DNA of 64,000 nucleotides from Pseudomonas brassicacearum (GCF_000585995.1 NZ_CP007410.1:3127430-3191429); one strand, 5' to 3'; shown: positions 35,116 through 45,677, numbered from the stretch's first letter. The notes: generated by a model from the letters alone, not told the origin. Numbers and translations: made by a program.

Positions 35116-35916
35116 TCAGTAAGTGCGCGACGGCGCTTGAACGGTGGCGGGTTCGCGGTAGCGGGCGAGGGTGGCAAGGGCACTCTGGCGCAGCAGGCTG
35201 ATGTCGATGGCCACGGCAATGAACTGGCAACCCCAGCCCTGATAACGGCGGGCGTCTTCTTCGTTGGGCGCGAGGATGCCGCAGGCCTTGCCGGCCGCGA
35301 GGGTGGCATTGACCGCGAACTGAATACGCTCCTGGACTTCGGGGTGGCCAGGATTGCCCGCATGGCCAAGTCCGATGGACAGGTCGGCGGGGCCGATGAA
35401 CACCGCATCCACCCCTTCGACGGCGGCGATGGCCTCGACGTTTTCCACCCCGGTGCGCGACTCCACCTGGACGATCAGGCACAGCTCTTCATGGGCCGTG
35501 GTGAGGTAGTTGGCGACGCCGTCCCAGCGGGTGGCGCGGGTCAGGCCACCGCCCACCCCGCGAATGCCGTGGGGCGGATAACGCATGGCGCGCACCAGGG
35601 CCTGGGCTTGTTCAGCGGTCTCGACCATGGGAATCATCAGGGTCTGGGCGCCGACGTCCAACAGTTGCTTGATCAGGTTGGCATCGCCGGTCACCGCTCG
35701 CACCACCGGCGCGGTGGCATAGGGCGCTACGGCCTGGAGCTGGCTGAGCACGCTGGGCACGGTGTTGGGTGCGTGTTCGCCGTCGATCAGCATCCAGTCG
35801 TAACCGGTGCCGGCGACGATTTCGGCGGCGTAACCGCTGGCGAAGCCGGCCCAGATGCCGTACTGCGTATGCTTGGAGGTCAGCGCGGCCTTGAAGGCAT
35901 TGTGGGGCATGGTCAT
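35116..35916 (-). CDS. rhmA: HpcH/HpaI-family aldolase, 2-keto-3-deoxy-L-rhamnonate type (RhmA/YfaU)
   Basis: The protein has 266 residues. Class II metal aldolase motifs: YDWMLIDGEHAPN, MIPMVETAEQA, VQVESRTGVENV (metal Glu) and GPADLSIGLG (metal Asp). It splits 2-keto-3-deoxy-sugar acids to pyruvate and an aldehyde, here probably L-lactaldehyde. It is placed between the dehydratase and aldehyde dehydrogenase genes with 11-nt gaps. AGGAG precedes the ATG. Confidence 0.9.
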   Translation of the reverse strand: MTMPHNAFKAALTSKHTQYGIWAGFASGYAAEIVAGTGYDWMLIDGEHAPNTVPSVLSQLQAVAPYATAPVVRAVTGDANLIKQLLDVGAQTLMIPMVETAEQAQALVRAMRYPPHGIRGVGGGLTRATRWDGVANYLTTAHEELCLIVQVESRTGVENVEAIAAVEGVDAVFIGPADLSIGLGHAGNPGHPEVQERIQFAVNATLAAGKACGILAPNEEDARRYQGWGCQFIAVAIDISLLRQSALATLARYREPATVQAPSRTY

Positions 35917-35927
35917 GGTGGGCTCCT

Positions 35928-37112
35928 CTAGCGGTTATAAGGCCGGTGCAGTTGGCACTCAGGGTTTAGCGTCACGCCGAAGCCGGGTTGGTCGAGGACC
36001 GACAGGCGCATGCGGCCTTGCACCGGTACCGGCTCGCCCAGCAATTGCGGGTGGAACATCGGCACCACTTCGTCCGCCTTGGGCGCCATCATCAGGAACT
36101 CGGCGAACGGGCTGTTATGCCGGGTGGCGACGAAGTGGTAGCTGTAGACCGAAGAACCGTGGGGGATCACCAGCGCGTTGTGGGCGTCGGCCAGGGCCGA
36201 GATTTTCACCAGTTCGGTGAGCCCGCCACACCAGCCGACGTCGGGCTGGATAATGTCGCAGCAGCCCATTTCCAGGAGCATACGGAAGCCCCAGCGGGTG
36301 GCCTCGTGCTCGCCGGTGGTCACCAGCATGCCCTTGGGGACGTTTTTGCGCAGCGCCGCATAGCCCCAGTAATCGTCGGGAGGCAGGGCCTCTTCGATCC
36401 ATTTCAAGCCGTGCTCATGGGCGCCGACCGCAAGTTTGGTGGCGTAGTTGAGGTCCAGGCTCATCCAGCAATCGAGCATTAGCCAAAAGTCCGGACCGAC
36501 CCGTTCGCGCATCGTCGCCAGTGCCTCGAGGTTCTTGCGCAGGCCTTCCTCGCCTTCGGCCGGACCGTGATGCAAAGGCATCTTGCCGCCGATGAAGCCC
36601 ATGTTCTGCGCCAGGTCCGGCCGTGCACCGGTGGCGTAGAACTGCAACTCATCGCGCACCGCGCCGCCGAGCAATTGATGCACCGGTTCCTGGCGAATCT
36701 TGCCCAGCAAGTCCCAGAGCGCCAGGTCCACGCCGGAAATCGTGTTGATTACCAGGCCCTTTCGGCCGTAGTAGAGCGTCGATTGGTACATCTGGTCCCA
36801 GATCTTTTCGATGTCGGTGACCCGGGCACCCTCGACGAATCGCGCCAGGTGCTTCTCAACGATGTAGGCCGCCGGTTCGCCGCCGGTGGTCACGGCAAAC
36901 CCGACCGCGCCGTCGCTGGCCTCGATCTCTACCACCAGGGTGCCGAGTACGTTGATGCCGAAGCTGCGGCGACTCTGGCGGTAGTCCGGGTATTTGCTCA
37001 TCGGTGTGGCGATGTGATCGTCGATCCAGTGGCCGTCCGCCTGGTCGTGATAATCCGCGCCGCCACCTCGCAGGACGATGGCGCGGACGTGTTTGATAGT
37101 GGGGATACCCAT
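35928..37112 (-). CDS. rhmD: L-rhamnonate dehydratase (RhmD-like, enolase superfamily)
   Basis: The protein has 394 residues. Metal ligands Asp214, Glu240 and Glu268 (GEH) and catalytic His318 (PHGSS) occupy the positions known from E. coli Rhm[21 protein letters not shown] near the N terminus is a family signature. It removes water from L-rhamnonate, giving 2-keto-3-deoxy-L-rhamnonate; L-lyxonate and L-mannonate are related substrates. It is second gene of the operon after the transporter. Confidence 0.92.
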   Translation of the reverse strand: MGIPTIKHVRAIVLRGGGADYHDQADGHWIDDHIATPMSKYPDYRQSRRSFGINVLGTLVVEIEASDGAVGFAVTTGGEPAAYIVEKHLARFVEGARVTDIEKIWDQMYQSTLYYGRKGLVINTISGVDLALWDLLGKIRQEPVHQLLGGAVRDELQFYATGARPDLAQNMGFIGGKMPLHHGPAEGEEGLRKNLEALATMRERVGPDFWLMLDCWMSLDLNYATKLAVGAHEHGLKWIEEALPPDDYWGYAALRKNVPKGMLVTTGEHEATRWGFRMLLEMGCCDIIQPDVGWCGGLTELVKISALADAHNALVIPHGSSVYSYHFVATRHNSPFAEFLMMAPKADEVVPMFHPQLLGEPVPVQGRMRLSVLDQPGFGVTLNPECQLHRPYNR

Positions 37113-37128
37113 TGTGCAGCTCCTTGAG

Positions 37129-38424
37129 TTAAACCGTGGCCGGTGTGTTCGAAGCGCGTTGGCCGGGGGAGTGGATGCCCAGTACCAGCAACGCGGCGAT
37201 GACGGTGGTGGCGGCGAGCACGTAAAGGCCCGCCGCAGGGGAGTGGAAGGCGCCTTCGGCCCAGTTCTTCAGCACCGGGGCAATGAAACCGCCGAGGGCG
37301 CCGAAGGAGTTGATCAGCGCGATACCTGCCGCAGCGGCACTGCCAGCCAGGTAACTGGAGGGAAAGGTCCAGAACACCGGTTGCACGGCGATGAAGCCGG
37401 AAGCGGCGAAGCACAGGGCGATGATGCCCAGCAGTGGGCTGGAAACGCTCACCGAGCAGGCGATCCCGGCGGCGGCCATCAACAGGGTCAACGCAGCCGT
37501 GCGGCGGCGTTGGCCAGTGCGGTCGCTGTAACCGGGAATCAGGTAGGCCGCGCACAGTGCACAAACCCACGGAATGGCCGTGACCAGGCCCACCATCAGG
37601 CCAACCTTGCTGCCCAGCAACCCGGCCACCTGGGTCGGCAGGTAAAACACCACGCCGTAGACGCTGGCCTGGATCAGCAGGTAGATCAGGCACAGGTACA
37701 GCACCGAAGGCTGGCACAACACGCTGAGCAGGCTGCGGCCATGGGATTGTTTGTGCTGGTCTTCGGCATCAAGCAGTTCCTGGACCTGGCGGCGCTCCTC
37801 AACAGTCAGCCACTTCGCATCGGCGGGGCGGTTGTCCAGGTACCAGTAGGCCCACACACCCACCGCCGAAGCCATCAGGCCTTCTACGGCGAACAGCCAT
37901 TGCCAGCCGTGGACACCGCCGAAACCGTCCAGCTCCAACAACAGCCCCGACAGCGGACTGCCGAAAATGAACGCCAGCGGTGCGCCGAAGTAGAAGAAGC
38001 CCATGGCCTTGCCCCGGGCCGCCGAGGGGAACCAATAAGTGAGGTAGAGAATCACGCCAGGGAAGAATCCGGCTTCGGCCACGCCCAGCAGGAAGCGCAG
38101 CACGTAGAAACTGGTTTCGTTGTGGGCAAAGACCATGGCGGCCGACACGAGGCCCCAGGTGACCATGATCCGGCACATCCACAACCGCGCACCGACGCGG
38201 TGCAGGATAAGGTTGCTGGGCACTTCCAGCAGTGCGTAGCCGGCGAAGAACACGCCCGCACCAAACGCGAATGCGGCGTCGCCGATACCGGTGTCGGCCT
38301 GGAAGGCCTGTTTGGCGAAGCCAACGTTGGCCCGGTCGAGAAAAGCCATGATGTACATCAGCAGCAGGAAGGGCAGCAGGCGCCAGGAAATCTTGGCCAG
38401 CACAGACACAGGAAGAGTCTTCAT
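37129..38424 (-). CDS. rhmT: MFS sugar-acid transporter (ACS family, RhmT-like)
   Basis: The protein has 431 residues with 12 predicted inner-membrane helices. [19 protein letters not shown] in helix 1 is the signature of the anion:cation symporter family. Its position 16 nt before rhmD indicates import of the operon's sugar acid. It is first gene of the operon and divergent from a LysR regulator. Confidence 0.9.
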   Translation of the reverse strand: MKTLPVSVLAKISWRLLPFLLLMYIMAFLDRANVGFAKQAFQADTGIGDAAFAFGAGVFFAGYALLEVPSNLILHRVGARLWMCRIMVTWGLVSAAMVFAHNETSFYVLRFLLGVAEAGFFPGVILYLTYWFPSAARGKAMGFFYFGAPLAFIFGSPLSGLLLELDGFGGVHGWQWLFAVEGLMASAVGVWAYWYLDNRPADAKWLTVEERRQVQELLDAEDQHKQSHGRSLLSVLCQPSVLYLCLIYLLIQASVYGVVFYLPTQVAGLLGSKVGLMVGLVTAIPWVCALCAAYLIPGYSDRTGQRRRTAALTLLMAAAGIACSVSVSSPLLGIIALCFAASGFIAVQPVFWTFPSSYLAGSAAAAGIALINSFGALGGFIAPVLKNWAEGAFHSPAAGLYVLAATTVIAALLVLGIHSPGQRASNTPATV

Positions 38425-38511
38425 CGCGGGAGTCCTTTAGCAGGTATTTGTTCTTATGGGCTGGACTGTACGGCGGGCGATTGATGCGTTACAAATCGAA
38501 TCTCGCTAACA

Positions 38512-38534
38512 ATCGATACCTTTAGGGTATCGAT
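38512..38534. promoter_or_regulatory. LysR operator palindrome ATCGATACC-N5-GGTATCGAT
   Basis: A perfect 9-bp inverted repeat with a 5-bp spacer (TTTAG), 17 bp before the LysR start codon and 88 bp before rhmT. It contains the T-N11-A element of LysR sites. Its closeness to the LysR start fits negative autoregulation. Confidence 0.65.
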
Positions 38535-38550
38535 AATCAGGGGCCTATTC

Positions 38551-39495
38551 ATGACTCATCCAGTATTGTCGCGCAGTCTGTTCAACCGCCTGCGCTACAA
38601 GCACTTGCACATGCTGGTGGCCTTGAGCGCCAGCCAGAACCTGCACCGGGCTTCCCAGAGCCTGAACATGTCGCAACCGGCGGCGACCCGGATGCTGCAC
38701 GAGATCGAGGACATGTTCGGTTGCGACCTGTTCGAGCGACTGCCCCGGGGCATGCGCCCGACCGCCCTGGGCCAGGAGCTGATTCGCTTTGCCGAATTGG
38801 CCCTCAGCGGCCTGGACCGCTGCGCCGAAGACCTGCTGGCCCGGCAGCAGGGCGGTTATGGTTACCTGTCCATCGGCACCATCATGGGGGCGGCTCCGGA
38901 CCTGGTCATGGACTCCATCGCCCGGATCAAGGCGCTCAATCCGCAGCTGCGGATCCGCATCATGGGGGACACCAGCGACCAGGTGATCCAGTTGCTGGAG
39001 CAAGGCCGCATCGACCTGGCCATCGCCCGGCGCAACGCCGCCACCGACAGCGAGCACTACGACTTCGAACAACTGGGCAATGAACGGCTGCTGGTGGTGG
39101 TCCACGCCGGCCATCCCCTGGCCCGGCGCAAAAAACTGGACCTGGCCGAACTGGTCAGCGACTGGCCGTGGATCCTGCAACCGGAAACCAGCCCGGCACG
39201 CATCGGCCTCGATCAAGCGCTGCAGCGTCTTGCGCTGCCGACGCCCGCAGACATCATCGAATGCAGCTCGGTGTATTCCATGCAACAACTGATTCAACTG
39301 ACCGACGCGATCATGGTGCTCTCGGAAACCGCCTTGCGCGATTACCTGAAGATGGGCCTGGTGGTGGCGCTGCCGGTGGCGCTGGACGTGCAATTGGCGC
39401 CGTTTGGCTTGTTGCGGCGCAAGGGGGAGCCGGTGAACCGGGAGCTGGGGTTGTTCATTGACCTGCTGCGCACGCAGGCCGGGGCGGGAAGGTAG
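38551..39495 (+). CDS. LysR-family regulator of the rhm operon
   Basis: The protein has 314 residues. The N-terminal HTH includes LHMLVALSASQNLHRASQSL and MSQPAATRMLHEIEDMFGCDLFER, and the effector domain runs from about 100 to 305. It resembles GbpR/PcaQ-type LysR proteins that respond to sugar acids or aromatics. It is divergent from rhmT, with an operator-like palindrome in between. Confidence 0.88.
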   Translation: MTHPVLSRSLFNRLRYKHLHMLVALSASQNLHRASQSLNMSQPAATRMLHEIEDMFGCDLFERLPRGMRPTALGQELIRFAELALSGLDRCAEDLLARQQGGYGYLSIGTIMGAAPDLVMDSIARIKALNPQLRIRIMGDTSDQVIQLLEQGRIDLAIARRNAATDSEHYDFEQLGNERLLVVVHAGHPLARRKKLDLAELVSDWPWILQPETSPARIGLDQALQRLALPTPADIIECSSVYSMQQLIQLTDAIMVLSETALRDYLKMGLVVALPVALDVQLAPFGLLRRKGEPVNRELGLFIDLLRTQAGAGR

Positions 39496-39624
39496 CACCG
39501 GAGCGCTTACTGCGCTGACGCCCGCAACCCCTTGCAACGGTTGCGCGGTTTCAAAAACCGATCGGTTTGGAGAGCATCGGCCAGCGTCAACGCATTCAAT
39601 CGCCCCCAAGGAAGGAGGCCCAAC

Positions 39625-42600
39625 ATGTCCACACTCGAGACCCATGTCGAGTTCATCCACGCCAGGCTGCCCATCTGGTTGAAACACGCTTCGCGGGCCC
39701 ATCAGAAACGTTTCAAGGTCCTCACCCAGCAGTTGCAGCGCGACAGTGACACCCTCAATGCGCTGATGATCGACTTGCCGGCCCCCGATACCTTTGCGCG
39801 CGACCTGTTGCAGGCTCAGCCGCAGGTACAAGCCTGGGGGCCGGTGAATGGCACTGGCGGTGTCGCGGCTGCGGTACGTCGGGCGCGGGTCAAGCGCGAT
39901 CCCTTCGGCGCCTCGCTGTCGGTGGTCGAAGCGGCCATGCGCAATTACCCTCCCGCTGATGCGAGCGCCGGCAGTGAGTTTGATAAACACGGCGAGCTTT
40001 TCATCAAGGGCAAGCCTGGAGAGTTCAGCCGTTGGGGAGCACCGTCAGCCACGGCGGCGCTGCCCACGACCCCGGCCAGCTTCGCGCGGCTCTGTCGACA
40101 GGTGGATGTGGGCGGGGCTTATCAGCATTTGCTCGAGCAGCGGCTGCCGCGTATCGGCAGGGAGGTGCCCTCCGTCGCCAAGGCCTACAGGGCCTACGCA
40201 CGTAGCCAGCTCGCCTATGACGCCTACGAGGCGAAGCTGGATGGACGCCTGGACGAAACGGGTGAGCGATTGCTGGCTTATGTCGGGGTACAGCTTGAAG
40301 ATCGACTCGTGGCGCCTCTGGCTTGTGAAGTCAAGGCGCTGGAGGTGCTGTCGGCGCCGCTGTTCGGCGCTCGGGTGTATTGGGGCCTGGCAGCAGATGC
40401 CAAAGGCGTGCGCCCGGTGGTCTTGCACCTGCCTCATGACGTGGTGGCGCCCATCAAGCAATTTCCCAGCTTGCAGGCCATGGCCGCTCAGTTGACCGAG
40501 CGGGTGCGCAAACGCAGTTACCGCCAGAGCCTGATGCGTTACCTCCCGATGCGCCTGCAGGCCCAACTAGGTGATGCCCTGCATGATCAGGTGGAGTGGG
40601 AAGTAAAGGACAACCTCAATCTCTTTCAGGAAATCCACGCTCGCATTACCGGCTGGCGAGAGGGCGAGCTGGGTGAGGATGGCAACCCCCGACGCATTCG
40701 GGTGCCAGCGCCCCACGTGCCCTGGAATCTCAGCGATGTGCGCGAAAATCACTGGGACGATCGCTATCACGAATGGCGCACTCACACCCTGGCCAATGCC
40801 TCGGCGCTGATGGTCCCCACCAGGAATCAGGACTGGCAGGCACTGCTGGCTCGCCTCGAGTATTGGGAAAGCCTCGTCGAGCGCTCGTTGATGCTGGCCG
40901 TCAGCTTCATCCCGTTTTGCGCGCCGATTGGCATGGCCGCAGCGGCGGTGGGCGGGGTGCGCCTGGTGTATGAATTCTTCGAAGGTATCCAGGCGTTCAA
41001 CGAAGACCACGCCCAGGAAGGCATCGACCATATCTTCAACGTCTTGTTTGGCATCGCTCAAGGCGCCTATCTCGGTTTCATCGGCGGGGCCGTTGAACCC
41101 ATGCCGGTGCGTGACGGTACGACGCGTCTGTGGAACGGCGATGTCACGCCGTTCCAGGCCCGGCGCCGGCCCCCCATGGAGGCCGAGCAGGACGCCTGGG
41201 GCGTCTGGCGCACGGCGGACCAGGCATGGGTGCAGGTTGACGGCCGTTACTTCGAGGTGCAAGGGACCGTCGATGCCTTGGGCTTGCGCCTGCCCGCCGA
41301 CCATCGAGGCGTGACGCCTCTGCTGGAATGGAGCCGTGCCCGCGGCTGGCGATGGGCGCACCGTAACCCGTTGCAGCGCAGCAACCTGGAACTGCTGCGC
41401 GACTTTGCTGAAACGCCAGGCGAACTGGACGACAAGATGCTCCTTGCCTTGCAGCGACAGGTCGGCATCAGCGAGGCGCACCTGCGTTACCTGCAAGTGG
41501 AAGGACAGCCGCTGCCGGCGCTATTTGCCGACGCCCTGAGCGAAGCGCGCAATTGGCAAAAGGTGCAGCAGACCATCGGGCGTCTGCGCCGCGATGATGC
41601 GCCAGGGCATGTGCCTGTTCAAATCGCGCAAACCCTCGTGGACCTGCCGGGTTGGCCAAAGGACCTGAGGCTGCGTTACCACGACGGCGAGCAGACTCAC
41701 TCCGCAGGCGACACAGCCGCCACGCGCGCGCTCGACGTGCACGACACAGACCTGGCGCAAGACGCCTGGGCGGATCGCATCCTGGCTGGGCTGAGCATGG
41801 ATGAACAGCGTACTTTGCTGGGGCAGAGCCCCCTTGGCCTGCGCCCGGTGGAGCGCAGTCGGTTATTGGCCAGGCGCTGGTCCGATTATCTGGACCACCA
41901 TGGGACGCAAGCGAGCGCTGCCATGGTCAGACCCACAGGGCTCGATCCGCTGGCCGTTCCCGTGGCGCGTGCCTTCCCAGGTTTGCCGGAGTCCATGGCC
42001 AACGAGCTGGCCAACCAGGCTCAGGGCCAGGACCGGTTGCGCCTGCTTAAGGGGCGTGTTACCGGGCGTCTGGGCAAGCAATGTGTAGAAGCCCTGAGCG
42101 AGCTGCGCCTGACCCGTGCCTTGCGCGCCCTGGAACGCGGCGAAAGCAGCGCCGACCGGGACGCCATTGTCATGGGGTTGCTTGGCAACACTGCGCGATT
42201 GCGCGGTCGGCTGCACCTGCGTCTGTCATCGCCCGAGCAGCGAGGCCCGCTCACGGTGGGAGAGGTCGGGCCGTTGAAACTCATTCGCCAGGAGGACGGC
42301 CAATACCTTCCCTTTGACGAAGCGGATAACGAACTGGCCGGGCCTTCGAGCCTGGAGGAAGCGTTGCTCAGAGCGATGCCGGACGAAGCACGCAATGCGT
42401 TGGGCTTGAATATCTGGGACGCAACCAAGCTGCGCGAGGCCCTTCTTGAACAAGCCCTTGGCGATCGGCAGGGCTTGCGTGCGTACCTGCGACTCAAGCG
42501 CTTCGACAACATGAATGGGGGGCCGCAATGGCTGAACGGATACTTGGGTTATCCCATGAGCGGACGTGGACGACTCCCGTTGCAGCGCTGGCTTGGCAGC

Positions 42601-44721
42601 CTGCAAGGGCGCCTTGAACGGCTGTATCCCCACTATGCCGGGGACGCCTTCGAGGGGCTGCAACGTAGCTTGACCGAGCAGGCCGGACTAGAAGGCATCA
42701 GCCTCGACGACTTGGTCACCCGCTTGACCAATGAATGGGCAACCCTGGATGAAGGGCTGCGCCAATGGGAGGTTGAGGAGGACCTTCATCACCCTAACGA
42801 GAGCCGTTACAGCCGTGATGAAGTGATTTCGGTGCGCAGGGCGGTGACGAGGGAAATCCGCCGGGCCTGGCGACGTGAACCCGATCCGGACCGGGAAGAT
42901 AGTGAGCTGATATTGCGTCTGTCGGGGTGGGACATCGGCCGGCTTCCTCCCCTCAGCGCGCGTTTCGACCATATCGAAGAGCTGATGTTGTCGCACATGG
43001 GCTTGAGTGAAGACCCCTCGGATTTCCTGCGGCTGTTTCCCAATATCGAGACGCTGCGCCTGCACGGCAATAATCTCACCACCGTGCCAGCGGCGGCCGG
43101 CGAGTTTCGCAATCTGGTGGAGCTGTCATTGGGCAGGAATCCGCTCAACCTGGACGCGGAAGTGTTCGCCCCCTTGCTGGGCGCCGACCGCGCTCCCCGT
43201 CTACAGGAGCTGAACCTGTCCGAGGTGAGTGGCGAAGCCGTCGCCAGTGCCGACAGAGTCGTGGCCATCGGTCGCTTGGCGGAGCTGCCCTCGCTAGGGG
43301 AACTGGTATGGACTGACAACTTGCATTTCACCGCCGAGCAATTGCAAGCCATCACCGCTTTACCGGGATTGCGCACCCTGGACCTGGCTCGCTGCGGCCT
43401 GCGCCTGGATGAGGAGGGCAGTGCGTTCCTGCGGACCGCCACGACCTTGAGGGAATTGCGCCTGAGTGGTAACAACTGCCGCGATTTACCCGATCTGCCC
43501 GAGCTTGTGGCCCTGGAGGCACTGGAACTGGCCAACGCAGGGCTTGACCGCGTACCAGCGCTGGCACTGCGGCTGTTATCCAAGTCTTCATCCGAGGCGC
43601 TCTTCCTCGACCTCAAGGGCAACCGCATCACTGACATTCAGGGTGATCTGATTCCGGCACTGGACAACATGCCAACGGGGAATACCCTTGGGCTTTGGCT
43701 CGAAGATAATCCGCTACCCAGCGCCCAGATCCGAATCCTGCGTGCCGTGGACCCCCAGGCTTTTCGCTACACCGTCGACGACTGGCTGGAAAACTCCGAT
43801 GGGCTCCAGCGGGCGTTGGAAGTGGCCCGCGACGATGCCGGCGGGCGACGCTTCATCGATTGGTACTCCGGCCTCATCCGCGACGCCGATGCCGATGCGC
43901 CAGGTGGGCTGGCCTCCGGAGATCGCCAACGGGCGACCAGCATCCTGCAGTACTACACCGGTTTCCCGGATGTCTACGCCGACCTCTCGGCCAGGATCAC
44001 GGATTTCGACCAGCAACTGGCTCAACTGCGCACACGCTTGCAAGCACGCGTGCTGGACAGGCAGACGCCAGACGTCGGCGAACTGGAGGTGCATTTCCTG
44101 ATGTTCCAAGCGGTTCAACGCGCCCGTCTCGAACCCCAAGGGGTGCCTTTTTCGAGTTTCCTGGGTCGCCATCATGACTATTGGGACCGAGTGCTGGCCA
44201 ATCAATATCCCGAGGCCTCCCAACGCCAGGCAGCCATGACGCGCGAAGGGTTCATCAACTGGCTCAGCGACGCCCAGGACTCCTTCAACGGCAATGATCA
44301 AATACCCCGTGTCGGCGAACTGACCTGGCGACCCTACCTGGGGTTGATGTCCCGCGAGTGGTCCGACGGCCTGGCAATCTGGGACTCGGTGGAGGACAAC
44401 CTGGTGGATGCCTTCAGCGAGCCGGTGGACCCTTCCCATTGGCCCCAGGTATTGCTGGATAACCTGGCCCGGCCGGACGCCGACCTGCCCAGTGCCCTGG
44501 AATCAGTCACCCTACCTGGAGGAATCGTCTGGCACCGTGTGAGGCTCGAGGCGGTGGCAGATGTGGATTGGGCCGCCGGCCAGCCTGTGATGCTCAGCGA
44601 AGACCAGTTGCGACGCACCATGGCCATCTACCGTTCGGTCAAGAGTCGGGAGATTGAAGCTTTGGTGAGGCGGATCACGACTGACCTGGTCAGCCCTTGG
44701 TGGGCGCTGCGTGCTTACTGA
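39625..44721 (+). CDS. giant dermonecrotic-toxin-like/LRR effector protein (DUF6543 type)
   Basis: The protein has 1698 residues and a strong ribosome site (GGAGG 7 nt before ATG 39625). The first half resembles the N-terminal domain of Pseudomonas dermonecrotic-toxin-like proteins. It includes a hydrophobic stretch at about 420-460 (AVSFIPFCAPIGMAAAAVGG), a possible translocation segment. Residues about 1095-1365 are leucine-rich repeats of bacterial effector type (LETLRLHGNNLTTVP-like units). The C-terminal 330 residues occupy the place of the NEL ubiquitin-ligase domain in IpaH/SspH effectors, but I see no cysteine there, so that activity is doubtful. It has no signal peptide and no adjacent secretion or immunity gene. 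Host or competitor targeting is inference. Confidence 0.75.
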   Translation: MSTLETHVEFIHARLPIWLKHASRAHQKRFKVLTQQLQRDSDTLNALMIDLPAPDTFARDLLQAQPQVQAWGPVNGTGGVAAAVRRARVKRDPFGASLSVVEAAMRNYPPADASAGSEFDKHGELFIKGKPGEFSRWGAPSATAALPTTPASFARLCRQVDVGGAYQHLLEQRLPRIGREVPSVAKAYRAYARSQLAYDAYEAKLDGRLDETGERLLAYVGVQLEDRLVAPLACEVKALEVLSAPLFGARVYWGLAADAKGVRPVVLHLPHDVVAPIKQFPSLQAMAAQLTERVRKRSYRQSLMRYLPMRLQAQLGDALHDQVEWEVKDNLNLFQEIHARITGWREGELGEDGNPRRIRVPAPHVPWNLSDVRENHWDDRYHEWRTHTLANASALMVPTRNQDWQALLARLEYWESLVERSLMLAVSFIPFCAPIGMAAAAVGGVRLVYEFFEGIQAFNEDHAQEGIDHIFNVLFGIAQGAYLGFIGGAVEPMPVRDGTTRLWNGDVTPFQARRRPPMEAEQDAWGVWRTADQAWVQVDGRYFEVQGTVDALGLRLPADHRGVTPLLEWSRARGWRWAHRNPLQRSNLELLRDFAETPGELDDKMLLALQRQVGISEAHLRYLQVEGQPLPALFADALSEARNWQKVQQTIGRLRRDDAPGHVPVQIAQTLVDLPGWPKDLRLRYHDGEQTHSAGDTAATRALDVHDTDLAQDAWADRILAGLSMDEQRTLLGQSPLGLRPVERSRLLARRWSDYLDHHGTQASAAMVRPTGLDPLAVPVARAFPGLPESMANELANQAQGQDRLRLLKGRVTGRLGKQCVEALSELRLTRALRALERGESSADRDAIVMGLLGNTARLRGRLHLRLSSPEQRGPLTVGEVGPLKLIRQEDGQYLPFDEADNELAGPSSLEEALLRAMPDEARNALGLNIWDATKLREALLEQALGDRQGLRAYLRLKRFDNMNGGPQWLNGYLGYPMSGRGRLPLQRWLGSLQGRLERLYPHYAGDAFEGLQRSLTEQAGLEGISLDDLVTRLTNEWATLDEGLRQWEVEEDLHHPNESRYSRDEVISVRRAVTREIRRAWRREPDPDREDSELILRLSGWDIGRLPPLSARFDHIEELMLSHMGLSEDPSDFLRLFPNIETLRLHGNNLTTVPAAAGEFRNLVELSLGRNPLNLDAEVFAPLLGADRAPRLQELNLSEVSGEAVASADRVVAIGRLAELPSLGELVWTDNLHFTAEQLQAITALPGLRTLDLARCGLRLDEEGSAFLRTATTLRELRLSGNNCRDLPDLPELVALEALELANAGLDRVPALALRLLSKSSSEALFLDLKGNRITDIQGDLIPALDNMPTGNTLGLWLEDNPLPSAQIRILRAVDPQAFRYTVDDWLENSDGLQRALEVARDDAGGRRFIDWYSGLIRDADADAPGGLASGDRQRATSILQYYTGFPDVYADLSARITDFDQQLAQLRTRLQARVLDRQTPDVGELEVHFLMFQAVQRARLEPQGVPFSSFLGRHHDYWDRVLANQYPEASQRQAAMTREGFINWLSDAQDSFNGNDQIPRVGELTWRPYLGLMSREWSDGLAIWDSVEDNLVDAFSEPVDPSHWPQVLLDNLARPDADLPSALESVTLPGGIVWHRVRLEAVADVDWAAGQPVMLSEDQLRRTMAIYRSVKSREIEALVRRITTDLVSPWWALRAY

Positions 44722-45677
44722 TCAGAACCATCGCCAGGCGCCCTCATTTTGAACACCAGCGCCTTCAGGCCACACGCCATGTCGGCATCTGGAAACTCCG
44801 GCGGATTTGCCAGCCGCTGTTCGAACGTCAGGCCCGGTGCTTCGCGGGTGACGCCGTCGATGAGGAAGTCCGGGCCGGTGGCCGGGTCGTTGCTGCAGGC
44901 CAGGACCGTGCCGTCGACGGTCAGCAGTTCCGGCAGGCGGCGCAGGACGCGCTGGTAATCCTTGGTCAGTAGGAAACTGCCTTTCTGGAACGTAGGCGGA
45001 TCGATGATCACCAGGTCGTACGGCCCGCTGTTGATCACCTTGCCCCAGGATTTGAACAAATCGTGGCCGAGGAAACTCACCTGACCCAGGTCATGGCCGT
45101 TCAGGCGATGGTTGTCGCGACCACGACTGAGGGCGGCGCGGGACATGTCCAGGTTCACCACATGCCGCGCCCCGCCAGCGATGGCCGCCACCGAGAAGCC
45201 GCAGGTGTAGGCGAACAGGTTCAACACGCGCTTGGCGCTGGCGTTGGCCCGTACCCAGTCGCGGCCGTAGCGCATGTCGAGGAACAGGCCGTTATTCTGC
45301 TTCTTGCCCAGGTCGATGCGGTAACGCAGGCCGCCTTCGGTCAGGGTCCATTCGTCGATCGGCTCGCCCACCAGCCATTGAGTGAGGCTCTGCGGCAGGT
45401 AGCGATGCTGCACGGCCAGGGTATGGGCGGCGCTGTGTTGCCAGGCAGGCGAGGTGGTCAGGGCCAGCAACGTCGAGGTCAAGCCATCCAGTTGTGTCGG
45501 CTCCGGCTCCTTGAACAACGAGACCAGCACCACCCCTTGCAGCCAGTCGACGGTGATCTGCTCCAGCCCCGGCCAGCAGCGCCCACGGCCATGGAACAGG
45601 CGCCGGGTTTCTTCGGGCGCAGACGCCAGCGCCGTCAGTAAATGAGTCTGCAGGGTTTGAAGGGCTTCAGGGTTCAT
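44715..45677 (-). CDS. class I SAM-dependent methyltransferase (RlmI/RlmK-like, COG1092)
   Basis: The protein has 320 residues. An N-terminal PUA-like/EEHEE region is followed by a Rossmann methyltransferase domain: VLNLFAYTCGFSVAAIAGGA (SAM), NLDMSRAAL, and IIDPPTFQKG (DPP catalytic motif of 23S rRNA m5C/m2G enzymes). The target is probably rRNA but cannot be fixed from sequence. The end overlaps the toxin gene end by 7 nt, tail to tail. The ATG at 45677 is used; a TTG five codons upstream is possible. Confidence 0.82.
   Translation of the reverse strand: MNPEALQTLQTHLLTALASAPEETRRLFHGRGRCWPGLEQITVDWLQGVVLVSLFKEPEPTQLDGLTSTLLALTTSPAWQHSAAHTLAVQHRYLPQSLTQWLVGEPIDEWTLTEGGLRYRIDLGKKQNNGLFLDMRYGRDWVRANASAKRVLNLFAYTCGFSVAAIAGGARHVVNLDMSRAALSRGRDNHRLNGHDLGQVSFLGHDLFKSWGKVINSGPYDLVIIDPPTFQKGSFLLTKDYQRVLRRLPELLTVDGTVLACSNDPATGPDFLIDGVTREAPGLTFEQRLANPPEFPDADMACGLKALVFKMRAPGDGSDQ

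Noticed and set aside
37078..38484. 468-codon open frame opposite rhmT
   Set aside because: It is antisense to a clear MFS transporter. The His/Gln/Gly-rich composition is the usual mirror of membrane-protein codons.
39625..44721. Assigning an NEL E3 ubiquitin ligase to the giant protein
   Set aside because: The LRR-plus-C-domain layout is similar, but I see no cysteine in the last 330 residues, so the activity cannot be claimed.
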